The translations under genes were made by a program, and so were the position numbers. This document shows, piece by piece, positions 23,771 through 37,131 of a stretch of DNA of 64,000 bases; the stretch's first letter is position 1; each line of letters opens with the position of its first letter. Origin of the DNA: Siphonodentalium dalli (Eukaryota > Mollusca > Scaphopoda > Gadilida > Siphonodentaliidae); the NCBI GenBank assembly GCA_032622095.1, contig CP136061.1:23004991-23068990 (forward strand), read 5' to 3'. A model generated the notes under the pieces. The model worked only from the letters and a program-made list of their open reading frames with translations, made no database searches and had not been told where the DNA came from.

Positions 23771-24552
23771 GAGATTCATGAATGCAACGCAGGGATTTAT
23801 GACTTTTTCGAAGGATTTGTGGCTCTAACCCAGAGATTCATGAATACAACGCAAGGATTTATGACTTTTTCGAAGGATTTATGGCTCAAACCCCGAGATT
23901 CATGACTACAACTCAGGGATTTATGACTTTTTCGAAGGATTTATGGTTCTATCCCAGAGATTCACGAATAGAACTCAGGGATTTATGACTTTTTCGAAGG
24001 ATTTATGGTTCTAACCCAGAGATTCATGAATAGAACTCAGGGATTTATAACTTTTTCGAAGGATTTATGGTTCTAACCCAGAGATTCATGAATAGAACTC
24101 AGGGATTTATGACTTTTTCGAAGGATTTATGGCTTTAACCACGAGATTCATGACTACAACTCAGGGATTTATGACTTCTTCGAAGGATTTATGGTTCTAA
24201 CCCAGAGATTCATGAATACAACTCAGGGATTTATGACTTTTTCGAAGGATTTGTGGCTCTAACCCAGAGATTCATTATTACAACTCAGGGATTTATGACT
24301 TTTTCGAAGGATTTGTGGCTCTAACCCAGAGATTCATGAATACAACGCAGGGATTTATGACTTTTTCGAAGGATTTGTGGCTCTAACCCAGAGATTCATG
24401 AATACAACGCAAGGATTTATGACATTTTCGAAGGATTTATGGCTCTAACCCCGAGATTCATGACTACAACTCAGGGATTTATGACTTTTTCGAAGGATTT
24501 ATGGTTCTAACCCAGAGATTCATGAATACAACGCAGGGATTTATGACTTTTT
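23437..24552 (+). repeat. HOR unit U10, truncated 18-mer at domain edge
   Basis: It starts like U6 (GAATATAACTC, CTACAAATCAGG), then continues as a full unit through GAATGCAACGC, CTATCCC and CATTATTAC. It is cut after the GAATACAACGC monomer at 24,552. One private change is GATTTATAACTT near 24,048. Domain III starts immediately after. Confidence 0.8.
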
Positions 24553-24738
24553 CGAAGGATTTATGGTTCTAACCCAGAGATTCATGAATAGAACTCAGGG
24601 ATTTATGACTTTTTCGAAGGATTTATGGTTCTAACCCAGAGATTCATGAATAGAACTCAGGGATTTATGACTTTTTCGAAGGATTTATGGTTCTAACCCA
24701 GAGATTCATGAATAGAACTCAGGGATTTATGACTTTTT

Positions 24739-27155
24739 CGAAGGATTTATGGCTCTAACCCAGAGATTCATGAGTACAACTCAGGGATTTATGACTTTTC
24801 GAAGGATTTATGGCTCAAACCCCGAGATTCATGACTACAACTCAGGGATTTATGACTTTTTCGAAGGATTTATGGTTCTAACCCAGAGATTCACGAATAG
24901 AACTCAGGGATTTATGACTTTTTCGAAGGATTTATGGTTCTAACCCAGAGATTCATGAATAGAACTCAGGGATTTATGACTTTTTCGAAGGATTTATGGT
25001 TCTAACCCAGAGATTCATGAATAGAACTCAGGGATTTATGACTTTTTCGAAGGAATTATGGCTTTAACCCCGAGATTCATGACTACAACTCAGGGATTTA
25101 TGACTTTTTCGAATGATTTATGGTTCTAACCCAGAGATTCATGACTACAACTCAGGGATTTATGACTTTTTCGAAGGATTTATGGTTCTAACCCAGAGAT
25201 TCATGAATAGAACTCAGGGATTTATGACTTTTTCGAAGGATTTATGGTTCTAACCCAGAGATTCATGAATAGAACTCAGGGATTTATGACTTTTTCGAAG
25301 GATTTATGGCTTTAACCCCGAGATTCATGACTACAACTCAGGGATTTATGACTTTTTCGAAGGATTTATGGCTTTAACCCAGAGATTCATGACTACAACT
25401 CAGGGATTTATGACTTTTTCGAAGGATTTATGGTTCTAATCCAGAGATTCATGAATACAACTCAGGGATTTATGACTTTTTCGAAGGATTTGTGGCTCTA
25501 ACCCAGAGATTCATGAATACAACGCAGGGATTTATGACTTTTTCGAAGGATTTGTGGCTCTAACCCAGAGATTCATGAATACAACGCAAGGATTTATGAC
25601 TTTTTCGAAGGATTTATGGCTCAAACCCCGAGATTCATGACTACAACTCAGTGATTTATGACTTTTTCGAAGGATTTATGGTTCTAACCCAGAGATTCAC
25701 GAATAGAACTCAGGGATTTATGACTTTTTCGAAGGATTTATGGTTCTAACCCAGAGATTCATGAATAGAACTCAGGGATTTATGACTTTTTCGAAGGATT
25801 TATGGTTCTAACCCAGAGATTCATGAATAGAACTCAGGGATTTATGACTTTTTCGAAGGATTTATGGCTTTAACCCCGAGATTCATGACTACAACTCAGG
25901 GATTTATGACTTTTTCGAATGATTTATGGTTCTAACCCAGAGATTCGTGAATACAACTAAGGGATTTATGACTTTTTCGAAGGATTTATGGTTCTAACCC
26001 AGAGATTCATGAATAGAACTCAGGGATTTATGACTTTTTCGAAGGATTTATGGTTCTAACCCAGAGATTCATGAATAGAACTCAGGGATTTATGACTTTT
26101 TCGAAGGATTTATGGCTTTAATCCCGAGATTCATGACTACAACTCAGGGATTTATGACTTTTTCGAAGGATTTATGGCTTTAACCCCGAGATTCATGACT
26201 ACAACTCAGGGATTTATGACTTTTTCGAAGGAATTATGGTTCTAACCCAGAGATTCATGAATACAACTCAGGGATTTATGACTTTTTCGAAGGATTTGTG
26301 GCTCTAACCCAGAGATTCATGAATACAACGCAGGGATTTATGACTTTTTCGAAGGATTTGTGGCTCTAACCCAGAGATTCATGAATACAACGCAAGGATT
26401 TATGACTTTTTCGAAGGATTTATGGCTCAAACCCCGAGATTCATGACTACAACTCAGGGATTTATGACTTTTTCGAAGGATTTATGGTTCTATCCCAGAG
26501 ATTCACGAATAGAACTCAGGGATTTATGACTTTTTCGAAGGATTTATGGTTCTAACCCAGAGATTCATGAATAGAACTCAGGGATTTATGACTTTTTCGA
26601 AGGATTTATGGTTCTAACCCAGAGATTCATGAATAGAACTCAGGGATTTATGACTTTTTCGAAGGATTTATGGCTTTAACCACGAGATTCATGACTACAA
26701 CTCAGGGATTTATGACTTCTTCGAAGGATTTATGGTTCTAACCCAGAGATTCATGAATACAACTCAGGGATTTATGACTTTTTCGAAGGATTTGTGGCTC
26801 TAACCCAGAGATTCACTATTACAACTCAGGGATTTATGACTTTTTCGAAGGATTTGTGGCTCTAACCCAGAGATTCATGAATACAACGCAGGGATTTATG
26901 ACTTGTTCGAAGGATTTGTGGCTCTAACCCAGAGATTCATGACTACAACTCAGGGATTTATGACTTTTTCGAAGGATTTATGGTTCTAACCCAGAGATTC
27001 ATGAATAGAACTCAGGGATTTATGACTTTTTCGAAGGATTTATGGTTCTAACCCAGAGATTCATGAATAGAACTCAGGGATTTATGACTTTTTCGAAGGA
27101 TTTATGGTTCTAACCCAGAGATTCATGAATAGAACTCATGGATTTATGACTTTTT
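24739..27155 (+). repeat. Domain III unit 1 (39 monomers, 2,417 bp)
   Basis: It begins with a 61-bp monomer (24,739-24,799) carrying GAGTACAAC and followed by CTCAAACCCC. It contains three successive CTCAAACC subunits of exactly 13 monomers. GGAATTATGG occurs near 25,052 and 26,231, and CGAATGATTT near 25,110 and 25,917. Confidence 0.8.
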
Positions 27156-29200
27156 CGAAGGATTTGTGGCTCTAACCCAGAGATTCATGAGTACAACTCA
27201 GGGATTTATGACTTTTCGAAGGATTTATGGCTCAAACCCCGAGATTCATGACTACAACTCAGGGATTTATGACTTTTTCGAAGGATTTATGGTTCTAACC
27301 CAGAGATTCACGAATAGAACTCAGGGATTTATGACTTTTTCGAAGGATTTATGGTTCTAACCCAGAGATTCATGAATAGAACTCAGGGATTTATGACTTT
27401 TTCGAAGGATTTATGGTTCTAACCCAGAGATTCATGAATAGAACTCAGGGATTTATGACTTTTTCGAAGGATTTATGGCTTTAACCCCGAGATTCATGAC
27501 TACAACTCAGGGATTTATGACTTTTTCGAATGATTTACGGTTCTAACCCAGAGATTCATGAATACAACTAAGGGATTTATGACTTTTTCGAAGGATTTAT
27601 GGTTCTAACCTAGAGATTCATGAATAGAACTCAGGGATTTATGACTTTTTCGAAGGATTTATGGTTCTAACCCAGAGATTCATGAATAGAACTCAGGGAT
27701 TTATGACTTTTTCGAAGGATTTATGGCTCAAACCCCGAGATTCATGACTACAACTCAGGGATTTATGACTTTTTCGAAGGATTTATGGTTCTAACCCAGA
27801 GATTCACGAATAGAACTCAGGGATTTATGACTTTTTCGAAGGATTTAAGGTTCTAACCCAGAGATTCATGAATAGAACTCAGGGATTTATGACTTTTTCG
27901 AAGGATTTATGGCATTAACTCCGAGATTCATGACTACAACTCAGGGATTTATGACTTTTTCGAATGATTTATGGTTCTAACCCAGAGATTCATGAATACA
28001 ACTAAGGGATTTATGACTTTTTCGAAGGATTTATGGTTCTAACCCAGAGATTCATGAATAGAACTCAGGGATTTATGACTTTTTCGAAGGATTTATGGTT
28101 CTAACCCAGAGATTCATGAATAGAACTCAGGGATTTATGACTTTTTCGAAGGATTTATGGCTTTAACCCCGAGATTCATGACTACAACTCAGGGATTTAT
28201 GACTTTTTCGAAGGATTTATGGCTTTAACCCCGAGATTCATGACTACAACTCAGGGATTTATGACTTTTTCGAAGGAATTATGGTTCTAACCCAGAGATT
28301 CATGAATACAACTCAGGGATTTATGACTTTTTCGAAGGATTTGTGGCTCTAACCCAGAGATTCATGAATACAACGCAGGGATTTATGACTTTTTCGAAGG
28401 ATTTGTGGCTCTAACCCAGAGATTCATGAATACAACGCAAGGATTTATGACTTTTTCGAAGGATTTATGGCTCAAACCCCGAGATTCATGACTACAACTC
28501 AGGGATTTATGACGTTTTCGAAGGATTTATGGTTCTATCCCAGAGATTCACGAATAGAACTCAGGGATTTATGACTTTTTCGAAGGATTTATGGTTCTAA
28601 CCCAGAGATTCATGAATAGAACTCAGGGATTTATGACTTTTTCGAAGGATTTATGGTTCTAACCCAGAGATTCATGAATAGAACTCAGGGATTTATGACT
28701 TTTTCGAAGGATTTATGGCTTTAACCACGAGATTCATGACTACAACTCAGGGATTTATGACTTCTTCGAAGGATTTATGGTTCTAACCCAGAGATTCATG
28801 AATACAACTCAGGGATTTATGACTTTTTCGAAGGATTTGTGGCTCTAACCCAGAGATTCATTATTACAACTCAGGGATTTATGACTTTTTCGAAGGATTT
28901 GTGGCTCTAACCCAGAGATTCATGAATACAACGCAGGGATTTATGACTTTTTCGAAGGATTTGTGGCTCTAACCCAGAGATTCATGACTACAACTCAGGG
29001 ATTTATGACTTTTTCGAAGGATTTATGGTTCTAACCCAGAGATTCATGAATAGAACTCAGGGATTTATGACTTTTTCGAAGGATTTATGGTTCTAACCCA
29101 GAGATTCATGAATAGAACTCAGGGATTTATGACTTTTTCGAAGGATTTATGGTTCTAACCCAGAGATTCATGAATAGAACTCAGGGATTTATGACTTTTT
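27156..29200 (+). repeat. Domain III unit 2 (33 monomers, 2,045 bp)
   Basis: 61-bp leader 27,156-27,216. Marker GGAATTATGG at 26,231 recurs at 28,276, and CGAATGATTTACGG near 27,528 recurs near 29,573, both at 2,045 bp. This is a tandem HOR of 33 monomers, one of them 61 bp. Confidence 0.8.
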
Positions 29201-31369
29201 CGAAGGATTTATGGCTCTAACCCAGAGATTCATGAGTACAACTCAGGGATTTATGACTTTTCGAAGGATTTATGGCTCAAACCCCGAGATTCATGACTAC
29301 AACTCAGGGATTTATGACTTTTTCGAAGGATTTATGGTTCTAACCCAGAGATTCACGAATAGAACTCAGGGATTTATGACTTTTTCGAAGGATTTATTGT
29401 TCTAACCCAGAGATTCATGAATAGAACTCAGGGATTTATGACTTTTTCGAAGGATTTATTGTTCTAACCCAGAGATTCATGAATAGAACTCAGGGATTTA
29501 TGACTTTTTCGAAGGATTTATGGCTTTAACCCCGAGATTCATGACTACAACTCAGGGATTTATGACTTTTTCGAATGATTTACGGTTCTAACCCAGAGAT
29601 TCACGAATTCAACTAAGGGATTTATGACTTTTTCGAAGGATTTATGGTTCTAACCCAGAGATTCATGAATAGAACTCAGGGATTTATGACTTTTTCGACG
29701 GATTTATGGTTCTAACCCAGAGATTCATGAATAGAACTCAGGGATTTATGACTTTTTCGAAGGATTTATGGCTCAAACCCCGAGATTCATGACTACAACT
29801 CAGGGATTTATGACTTTTTCGAAGGATTTATTGTTCTAACCCAGAGATTCACGAATAGAACTCAGGGATTTATGACTTTTTCGAAGGATTTATGGTTCTA
29901 ACCCAGAGATTCATGAATAGAACTCAGGGATTTATGACTTTTTCGAAGGATTTATGGTTCTAACCCAGAGATTCATGAATAGAACTCAGGGATTTATGAC
30001 TTTTTCGAAGGATTTATGGCTTTAACCCCGAGATTCATGACTACAACTCAGGGATTTATGACTTTTTCGAATGATTTATGGTTCTAACCCAGAGATTCAT
30101 GAATACAACTAAGGGATTTATGACTTTTTCGAAGGATTTATGGTTCTAACCCAGAGATTCATGAATAGAACTCAGGGATTTATGACTTTTTCGAAGGATT
30201 TATGGTTCTAACCCAGAGATTCATGAATAGAACTCAGGGATTTATGACTTTTTCGAAGGATTTATGGCTTTAACCCCGAGATTCATGACTACAACTCAGG
30301 GATTTATGACTTTTTCGAAGGATTTATGGCTTTAACCCCGAGATTCATGACTACAACTCAGGGATTTATGACTTTTTCGAAGGAATTATGGTTCTAACCC
30401 AGAGATTCATGAATACAACTCAGGGATTTATGACTTTTTCGAAGGATTTGTGGCTCTAACCCAGAGATTCATGAATACAACGCAGGGATTTATGACTTTT
30501 TCGAAGGATTTGTGGCTCTAACCCAGAGATTCATGAATACAATGCAAGGATTTATGACTTTTTCGAAGGATTTATGGCTCAAACCCCGAGATTCATGACT
30601 ACAACTCAGGGATTTATGACTTTTTCGAAGGATTTATGGTTCTATCCCAGAGATTCACGAATAGAACTCAGGGATTTATGACTTTTTCGAAGGATTTATG
30701 GTTCTAACCCAGAGATTCATGAATAGAACTCAGGGATTTATGACTTTTTCGAAGGATTTATGGTTCTAACCCAGAGATTCATGAATAGAACTCAGGGATT
30801 TATGACTTTTTCGAAGGATTTATGGCTTTAACCACGAGATTCATGACTACAACTCAGGGATTTATGACTTCTTCGAAGGATTTATGGTTCTAACCCAGAG
30901 ATTCATGAATACAACTCAGGGATTTATGACTTTTTCGAAGGATTTGTGGCTCTAACCCAGAGATTCATTATTACAACTCAGGGATTTATGACTTTTTCGA
31001 AGGATTTGTTGCTCTAACCCAGAGATTCATGAATACAACGCAGGGATTTATGACTTTTTCGAAGGATTTGTGGCTCTAACCCAGAGATTCATGAATACAA
31101 CGCAAGGATTTATGACTTTTTCGAAGGATTTATGGGTTTAACCCCGAGATTCATGACTACAACTCAGGGATTTATGACTTTTTCGAAGGATTTATGGTTC
31201 TAACCCAGAGATTCATGAATACAACTCAGGGATTTATGACTTTTTCGAAGGATTTGTGGCTCTAACCCAGAGATTCATGAATACAACGCAGGGATTTATG
31301 ACTTTTTCGAAGGATTTATGGCTCTAACCCAGAGATTCATGAATAGAACTCAGGGATTTATGACTTTTT
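29201..31369 (+). repeat. Domain III unit 3 (35 monomers, 2,169 bp)
   Basis: 61-bp leader 29,201-29,261. Relative to unit 2 the offset grows from 2,045 to 2,107 bp (GGAATTATGG 28,276/30,383; CGAATGATTTATGG 27,961/30,068) because one monomer was gained between 29,772 and 30,578. Several GATTTATTGTTC (G to T) variants cluster here at 29,398, 29,460 and 29,831, probably spread locally. Confidence 0.8.
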
Positions 31370-33104
31370 CGAAGGATTTATGGCTCTAACCCAGAGATTC
31401 ATGAATACAACTCAGGGATTTATGACTTTTCGAAGGATTTATGGCTCAAACCCCGAGATTCATGACTACAACTCAGGGATTTATGACTTTTTCGAAGGAT
31501 TTATGGTTCTAACCCAGAGATTCACGAATAGAACTCAGGGATTTATGACTTTTTCGAAGGATTTATGGTTCTAACCCAGAGATTCATGAATAGAACTCAG
31601 GGATTTATGACTTTTTTGAAGGATTTATGGCTTTAACCCCGAGATTCATTACTACAACTCAGGGATTTATGACTTTTTCGAAGGATTTATGGTTCTAACC
31701 CAGAGATTCATGAATACAACTCAGGGATTTATGACTTTTTCGAATGATTTGTGGCTCTAACCCAGAGATTCATGACTACAACTCAGGGATTTATGACTTT
31801 TTCGAAGGATTTGTGGCTCTAACCCAGAGATTCATGAATACAACGCAAGGATTTATGACCTTTTCGAAGGATTTATGGCTCTAACCCCAAGATTCATGAC
31901 TACAACTCAGGGATTTATGACTTTTTCGAAGGATTTATGGTTCTAACCCAGAGATTCATGAATAGAACTCAGGGATTTATGACTTTTTCGAAGGATTTAT
32001 GGTTCTAACCCAGAGATTCATGAATAGAACTCTGGGATTTATGACTTTTTCGAAGGATTTATGGCTTTTACCCCGAGATTCATGACTACAACTCAGGGAT
32101 TTATGACTTTTTCGAAGGATTTATGGTTCTAACCCAGAGATTCATGAATACAACTCAGGGATTTATGACTTTTTCGAAGGATTTGTGGCTCTAACCCAGA
32201 GATTCATGAATACAACGCAGGGATTTATGACTTTTTCGAAGGATTTATGGCTCTAACCCAGAGATTCATGAATACAACGCAAGGATTTATGACTTTTTCG
32301 AAGGATTTATGGCTCAAACCCCGAAATTCATGACTACAACTCAGGGATTTATGACGTTTTTGAAGGATTTATGGTTCTAACCCAGAGATTCACGAATAGA
32401 ACTCAGGGATTTATGACATTTTCGAAGGATTTATGGTTCTAACCCAGAGATTCATGAATAGAACTCAGGGATTTATGACTTTTTCGAAGGATTTATGGTT
32501 CTAACCCAGAGATTCATGAATAGAACTCAGGGATTTATGACTTTTTCGAAGGATTTATGGCTTTAACCCCGAGATTCATGACTACAACTCAGGGATTTAT
32601 GACTTTTTCGAAGGATTTATGGTTCTAACCCAGAGATTCATGAATACAACTCAGGGATTTATGACTTTTTCGAAGGATTTGTGGCTCTAAACCAGAGATT
32701 CATGATTACAACTCAGGGATTTATGACTTTTTCGAAGGATTTGTGGCTCTAACCCAGAGATTCATGAATACAACGCAAGGATTTATGACCTTTTCGAAGG
32801 ATTTATGGCTCTAACCCCAAGATTCATGACTACAACTCAGGGATTTATGACTTTTTCGAAGGATTTATGGTTCTAACCCAGAGATTCATGAATAGAACTC
32901 AGGGATTTATGACTTTTTCGAAGGATTTATGGTTCTAACCCAGAGATTCATGAATAGAACTCAGGGATTTATGACTTTTTCGAAGGATTTATGGTTCTAA
33001 CCCAGAGATTCATGAATACAACTCAGGGATTTATGACTTTTTTGAAGGATTTGTGGCTCTAACCCAGAGATTCATGATTACAACTCAGGGATTTATGACT
33101 TTTT
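31370..33104 (+). repeat. Domain III/IV transition unit (28 monomers, 1,735 bp)
   Basis: 61-bp leader 31,370-31,430. New variants that characterise domain IV first appear here: CCCCAAGATTC after CTCTAA (near 31,885), CTTTTACCCC, and GACTTTTTTGAAGG/GACGTTTTTGAAGG. Confidence 0.75.
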
Positions 33105-36100
33105 CGAAGGATTTGTGGCTCTAACCCAGAGATTCATGAATACAACTCAGGGATTTATGACTTTTCGAAGGATTTATGGCTCAAACCCCGAGATTCATGA
33201 CTACAACTCAGGGATTTATGACTTTTTCGAAGGATTTATGGTTCTAACCCAGAGATTCACGAATAGAACTCAGGGATTTATGACTTTTTCGAAGGATTTA
33301 TGGTTCTAACCCAGAGATTCATGAATAGAACTCAGGGATTTATGACTTTTTCGAAGGATTTATGGTTCTAACCCAGAGATTCATGAATAGAACTCAGGGA
33401 TTTATGACTTTTTCGAAGGATTTATGGCTTTAACCCCGAGATTCATGACTACAACTCAGGGATTTATGACTTTTTCGAAGGATTTATGGTTCTAACCCAG
33501 AGATTCATGAATACAACTCAGGGATTTATGACTTTTTCGATTGATTTATGGTTCTAACCCAGAGATTCATGAATACAACTCAGGGATTTATGACTTTTTC
33601 GAAGGATTTGTGGTTCTAACCCAGAGATTCATGATTACAACTCAGGGATTTATGACTTTTTCGAAGGATTTGTGACTCTAACCCAGAGATTCATGAATAC
33701 AACTCAGGGATTTATGACTTTTTCGAAGGATTTGTGGCTCTAACCCAGAGATTCATGATTACAACTCAGGGATTTATGACTTTTTCGAAGGATTTGTGGC
33801 TCTAACCCAGAGATTCATGAATACAACGCAGGGATTTATGACTTTTTCGAAGGATTTGTGGCTCTAACCCAGAGATTCGTGAATACAACGCAAGGATTTA
33901 TGACCTTTTCGAAGGATTTATGGCTCTAACCCCGAGATTCATGACTACAACTCAGGGATTTATGACTTTTTCGAAGGATTTATGGTTCTAACCCAGAGAT
34001 TCATGAATAGAACTCAGGGATTTATGACTTTTTCGAAGGATTTATGGTTCTAACCCAGAGATTCATGAATAGAACTCAGGGATTTATGACTTTTTCGAAG
34101 GATTTATGGTTCTAACCCAGAGATTCATGAATAGAACTCAGGGATTTATGACTTTTTCGAAGGATTTATGGCTTTAACCCCGAGATTCATGACTACAACT
34201 CAGGGATTTATGACTTTTTCGAAGGATTTGTGGCTCTAACCCAGAGATTCATGAATACAACGCAGGGATTTATGACTTTTTCGAAGGATTTATGGCTCTA
34301 ACCCAGAGATTCATGAATACAACGCAAGGATTTATAACTTTTTCGAAGGATTTATGGCTCAAACCCCGAGATTCATGACTACAACTCAGGGATTTATGAC
34401 TTTTTTGAAGGATTTATGGTTCTAATCCAGAGATTCACGAATAGAACTCAGGGATTTATGACTTTTTCGAAGGATTTATGGTTCTAACCCAGAGATTCAT
34501 GAATAGAACTCAGGGATTTATGACTTTTTCGAAGGATTTATGGTTCTAACCCAGAGATTCATGAATATAACTCAGGGATTTATGACTTTTTCGAAGGATT
34601 TATGGCTTTAACCCCGAGATTCATGACTACAACTCAGGGATTTATGACTTTTTCGAAGGATTTATGGTTCTAACCCAGAGATTCATGAATACAACTCAGG
34701 GATTTATGACTTTTTCGAAGGATTTGTGGCTCTAACCCAGAGATTCATGATTACAACTCAGGGATTTATGACTTTTTCGAAGGATTTGTGGCTCTAACCC
34801 AGAGATTCATAAATACAACGCAAGGATTTATGACCTTTTCGAAGGATTTATGGCTCTAACCCCAAGATTCATGACTACAACTCAGGGATTTATGACTTTT
34901 TCGAAGGATTTATGGTTCTAACCCAGAGATTCATGAATAGAACTCAGGGATTTATGACTTTTTCGAAGGATTTATGGTTCTAACCCAGAGATTCATGAAT
35001 AGAACTCAGGGATTTATGACTTTTTCGAAGGATTTATGGTTCTAACCCAGAGATTCATAAATAGAACTCAGGGATTTATGACTTTTTCGAAGGATTTATG
35101 GCTTTAACCCCGAGATTCATGACTACAACTCAGGGATTTATGACTTTTTCGAAGGATTTATGGTTCTAACCCAGAGATTCATGAATACAACTCAGGGATT
35201 TATGACTTTTTCGAAGGATTTATGGTTCTAACCCAGAGATTCATGAATACAACTCAGGGATTTATGACTTTTTCGAAGGATTTGTGGCTCTAACCCAGAG
35301 ATTCATGATTACAACTCAGGGATTTATGACTTTTTCGAAGGATTTGTGGCTCTAACCCAGAGATTCATGAATACAACGCAAGGATTTATGACCTTTTCGA
35401 AGGATTTATGGCTCTAACCCCAAGATTCATGACTACAACTCAGGGATTTATGACTTTTTCGAAGGATTTATTGTTCTAACCCAGAGATTCATGAATAGAA
35501 CTCAGGGATTTATAACTTTTTCGAAGGATTTATGGTTCTAACCCAGAGATTCATGAATAGAACTCAGGGATTTATGACTTTTTCGAAGGATTTATGGTTC
35601 TAACCCAGAGATTCATGAATAGAACTCAGGGATTTATGACTTTTTCGAAGGATTTATGGCTTTAACCCCGAGATTCATGACTACAACTCAGGGATTTATG
35701 ACTTTTTCGAAGGATTTATGGTTCTAACCCAGAGATTCATGAATACAACTCAGGGATTTATGACTTTTTCGAAGGATTTGTGGCTCTAACCCAGAGATTC
35801 ATGATTACAACTCAGGGATTTATGACTTTTTCGAAGGATTTGTAGCTCTAACCCAGAGATTCATGAACACAACTCAGGGATTTATGACGTTTCGAAGGAT
35901 TTATGGCTCAAACCCCGAGATTCATGACTACAACTCAGGGATTTATGACTTTTTTGAAGGATTTATGGTTCTAACCCAGAGATTCACGAATAGAACTCAG
36001 GGATTTATGACTTTTTCGAAGGATTTATGGTTCTAACCCAGAGATTCATGAATAGAACTCAGGGATTTATGACTTTTTCGAAGGATTTATGGTTCTAACC

Positions 36101-37070
36101 CAGAGATTCATGAATAGAACTCAGGGATTTATGACTTTTTCGAAGGATTTATGGCTTTAACCCCGAGATTCATGACTACAACTCAGGGATTTATGACTTT
36201 TTCGAAGGATTTATGGTTCTAACCCAGAGATTCATGAATACAACTCAGGGATTTATGACTTTTTCGAAGGATTTATGGTTCTAACCCAGAGATTCATGAA
36301 TAGAACTCATGGATTTATGACTTTTTCGAAGGATTTATGGCTTTAACCCCGAGATTCATGACTACAACTCAGGGATTTATGACTTTTTCGAAGGATTTAT
36401 GGTTCTAACCCAGAGATTCAAGAATACAACTCAGGGATTTATGACTTTTTCGAAGGATTTGTGGCTCTAACCCAGAGATTCATGATTACAACTCAGGGAT
36501 TTATGACTTTTTCGAAGGATTTGTGGCTCTAACCCAGAGATTCATGAATACAACGCAAGGATTTATGACCTTTTCGAAGGATTTATGGCTCTAACCCCAA
36601 GATTCATGACTACAACTCAGGGATTTATGACTTTTTCGAAGGATTTATGGTTCTAACCCAGAGATTCATGAATAGAACTCAGGGATTTATGACTTTTTCG
36701 AAGGATTTATGGTTCTAACCCAGAGATTCATGAATAGAACTCAGGGATTTATGACTTTTTCGAAGGATTTATGGTTCTAACCCAGAGATTCATGAATAGA
36801 ACTCAGGGATTTATGACTTTTTCGAAGGATTTATGGCTTTAACCCCGAGATTCATGACTACAACTCAGGGATTTATGACTTTTTCGAAGGATTTATGGTT
36901 CTAACCCAGAGATTCATGAATACAACTCAGGGATTTATGACTTTTTCGAAGGATTTATGGTTCTAACCCAGAGATTCATGAATACAACTCAGGGATTTAT
37001 GACTTTTTCGAAGGATTTGTGGCTCTAACCCAGAGATTCATGATTACAACTCAGGGATTTATGACTTTTT
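33105..37070 (+). repeat. Domain IV first segment (64 monomers, 3,966 bp)
   Basis: It starts with the 61-bp monomer 33,105-33,165 plus CTCAAACCCC and CACGAATAG monomers, and contains the first landmark of pair 1 at 35,832. Isolated changes include CGATTGATTT near 33,540 and GAACACAAC near 35,865. Confidence 0.75.
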
Positions 37071-37131
37071 CGAAGGATTTGTGGCTCTAACCCAGAGATT
37101 CATGAATACAACTCAGGGATTTATGACTTTT
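35832..37131 (+). repeat. Landmark pair 1 of 61-bp monomers
   Basis: The first 61-bp monomer is 35,832-35,892 (GTAGCTCT, GAACACAAC, GACGTTTCG) and the second is 37,071-37,131. They are 1,239 bp apart, start to start. Confidence 0.88.

Larger units (their letters stand above)
10722..24552 (+). repeat. HOR domain II: 25-/24-monomer HOR
   Basis: Ten units are marked by the variant GATTGATGG at 11,352, 12,902, 14,390, 15,072, 16,622, 18,110, 18,978, 20,528, 21,954 and 23,442. Spacings are 1,550, 1,488, 682, 1,550, 1,488, 868, 1,550, 1,426 and 1,488 bp, which are 25, 24, 11, 25, 24, 14, 25, 23 and 24 monomers. No monomer in the domain has a length change. Other once-per-full-unit markers are GAATGCAACGC, CTATCCC with CACGAATAG, CTTTAACCACGAG with GACTTCTTCG, and CATTATTAC. 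Confidence 0.92.
24553..33104 (+). repeat. HOR domain III: ~13-monomer cadence
   Basis: CTCAAACC monomers lie at 24,814, 25,620, 26,426, 27,231, 27,727, 28,471, 29,276, 29,772, 30,578 and 31,445. Spacings are 13, 13, 13, 8, 12, 13, 8, 13 and 14 monomers. 61-bp monomers reappear after 14 kb without any, at 24,739, 27,156, 29,201 and 31,370. New markers are GAAGGAATTATGG, CGAATGATTT and GATTCATGAGTAC. GATTGATGG is absent. Confidence 0.85.

Noticed and set aside
10293-24738. Hidden length changes in domain II
   Set aside because: The CGAAGG phase is the same (1 mod 62) at both ends and at the ten GATTGATGG landmarks, whose spacings are exact multiples of 62, so no net indel is present.
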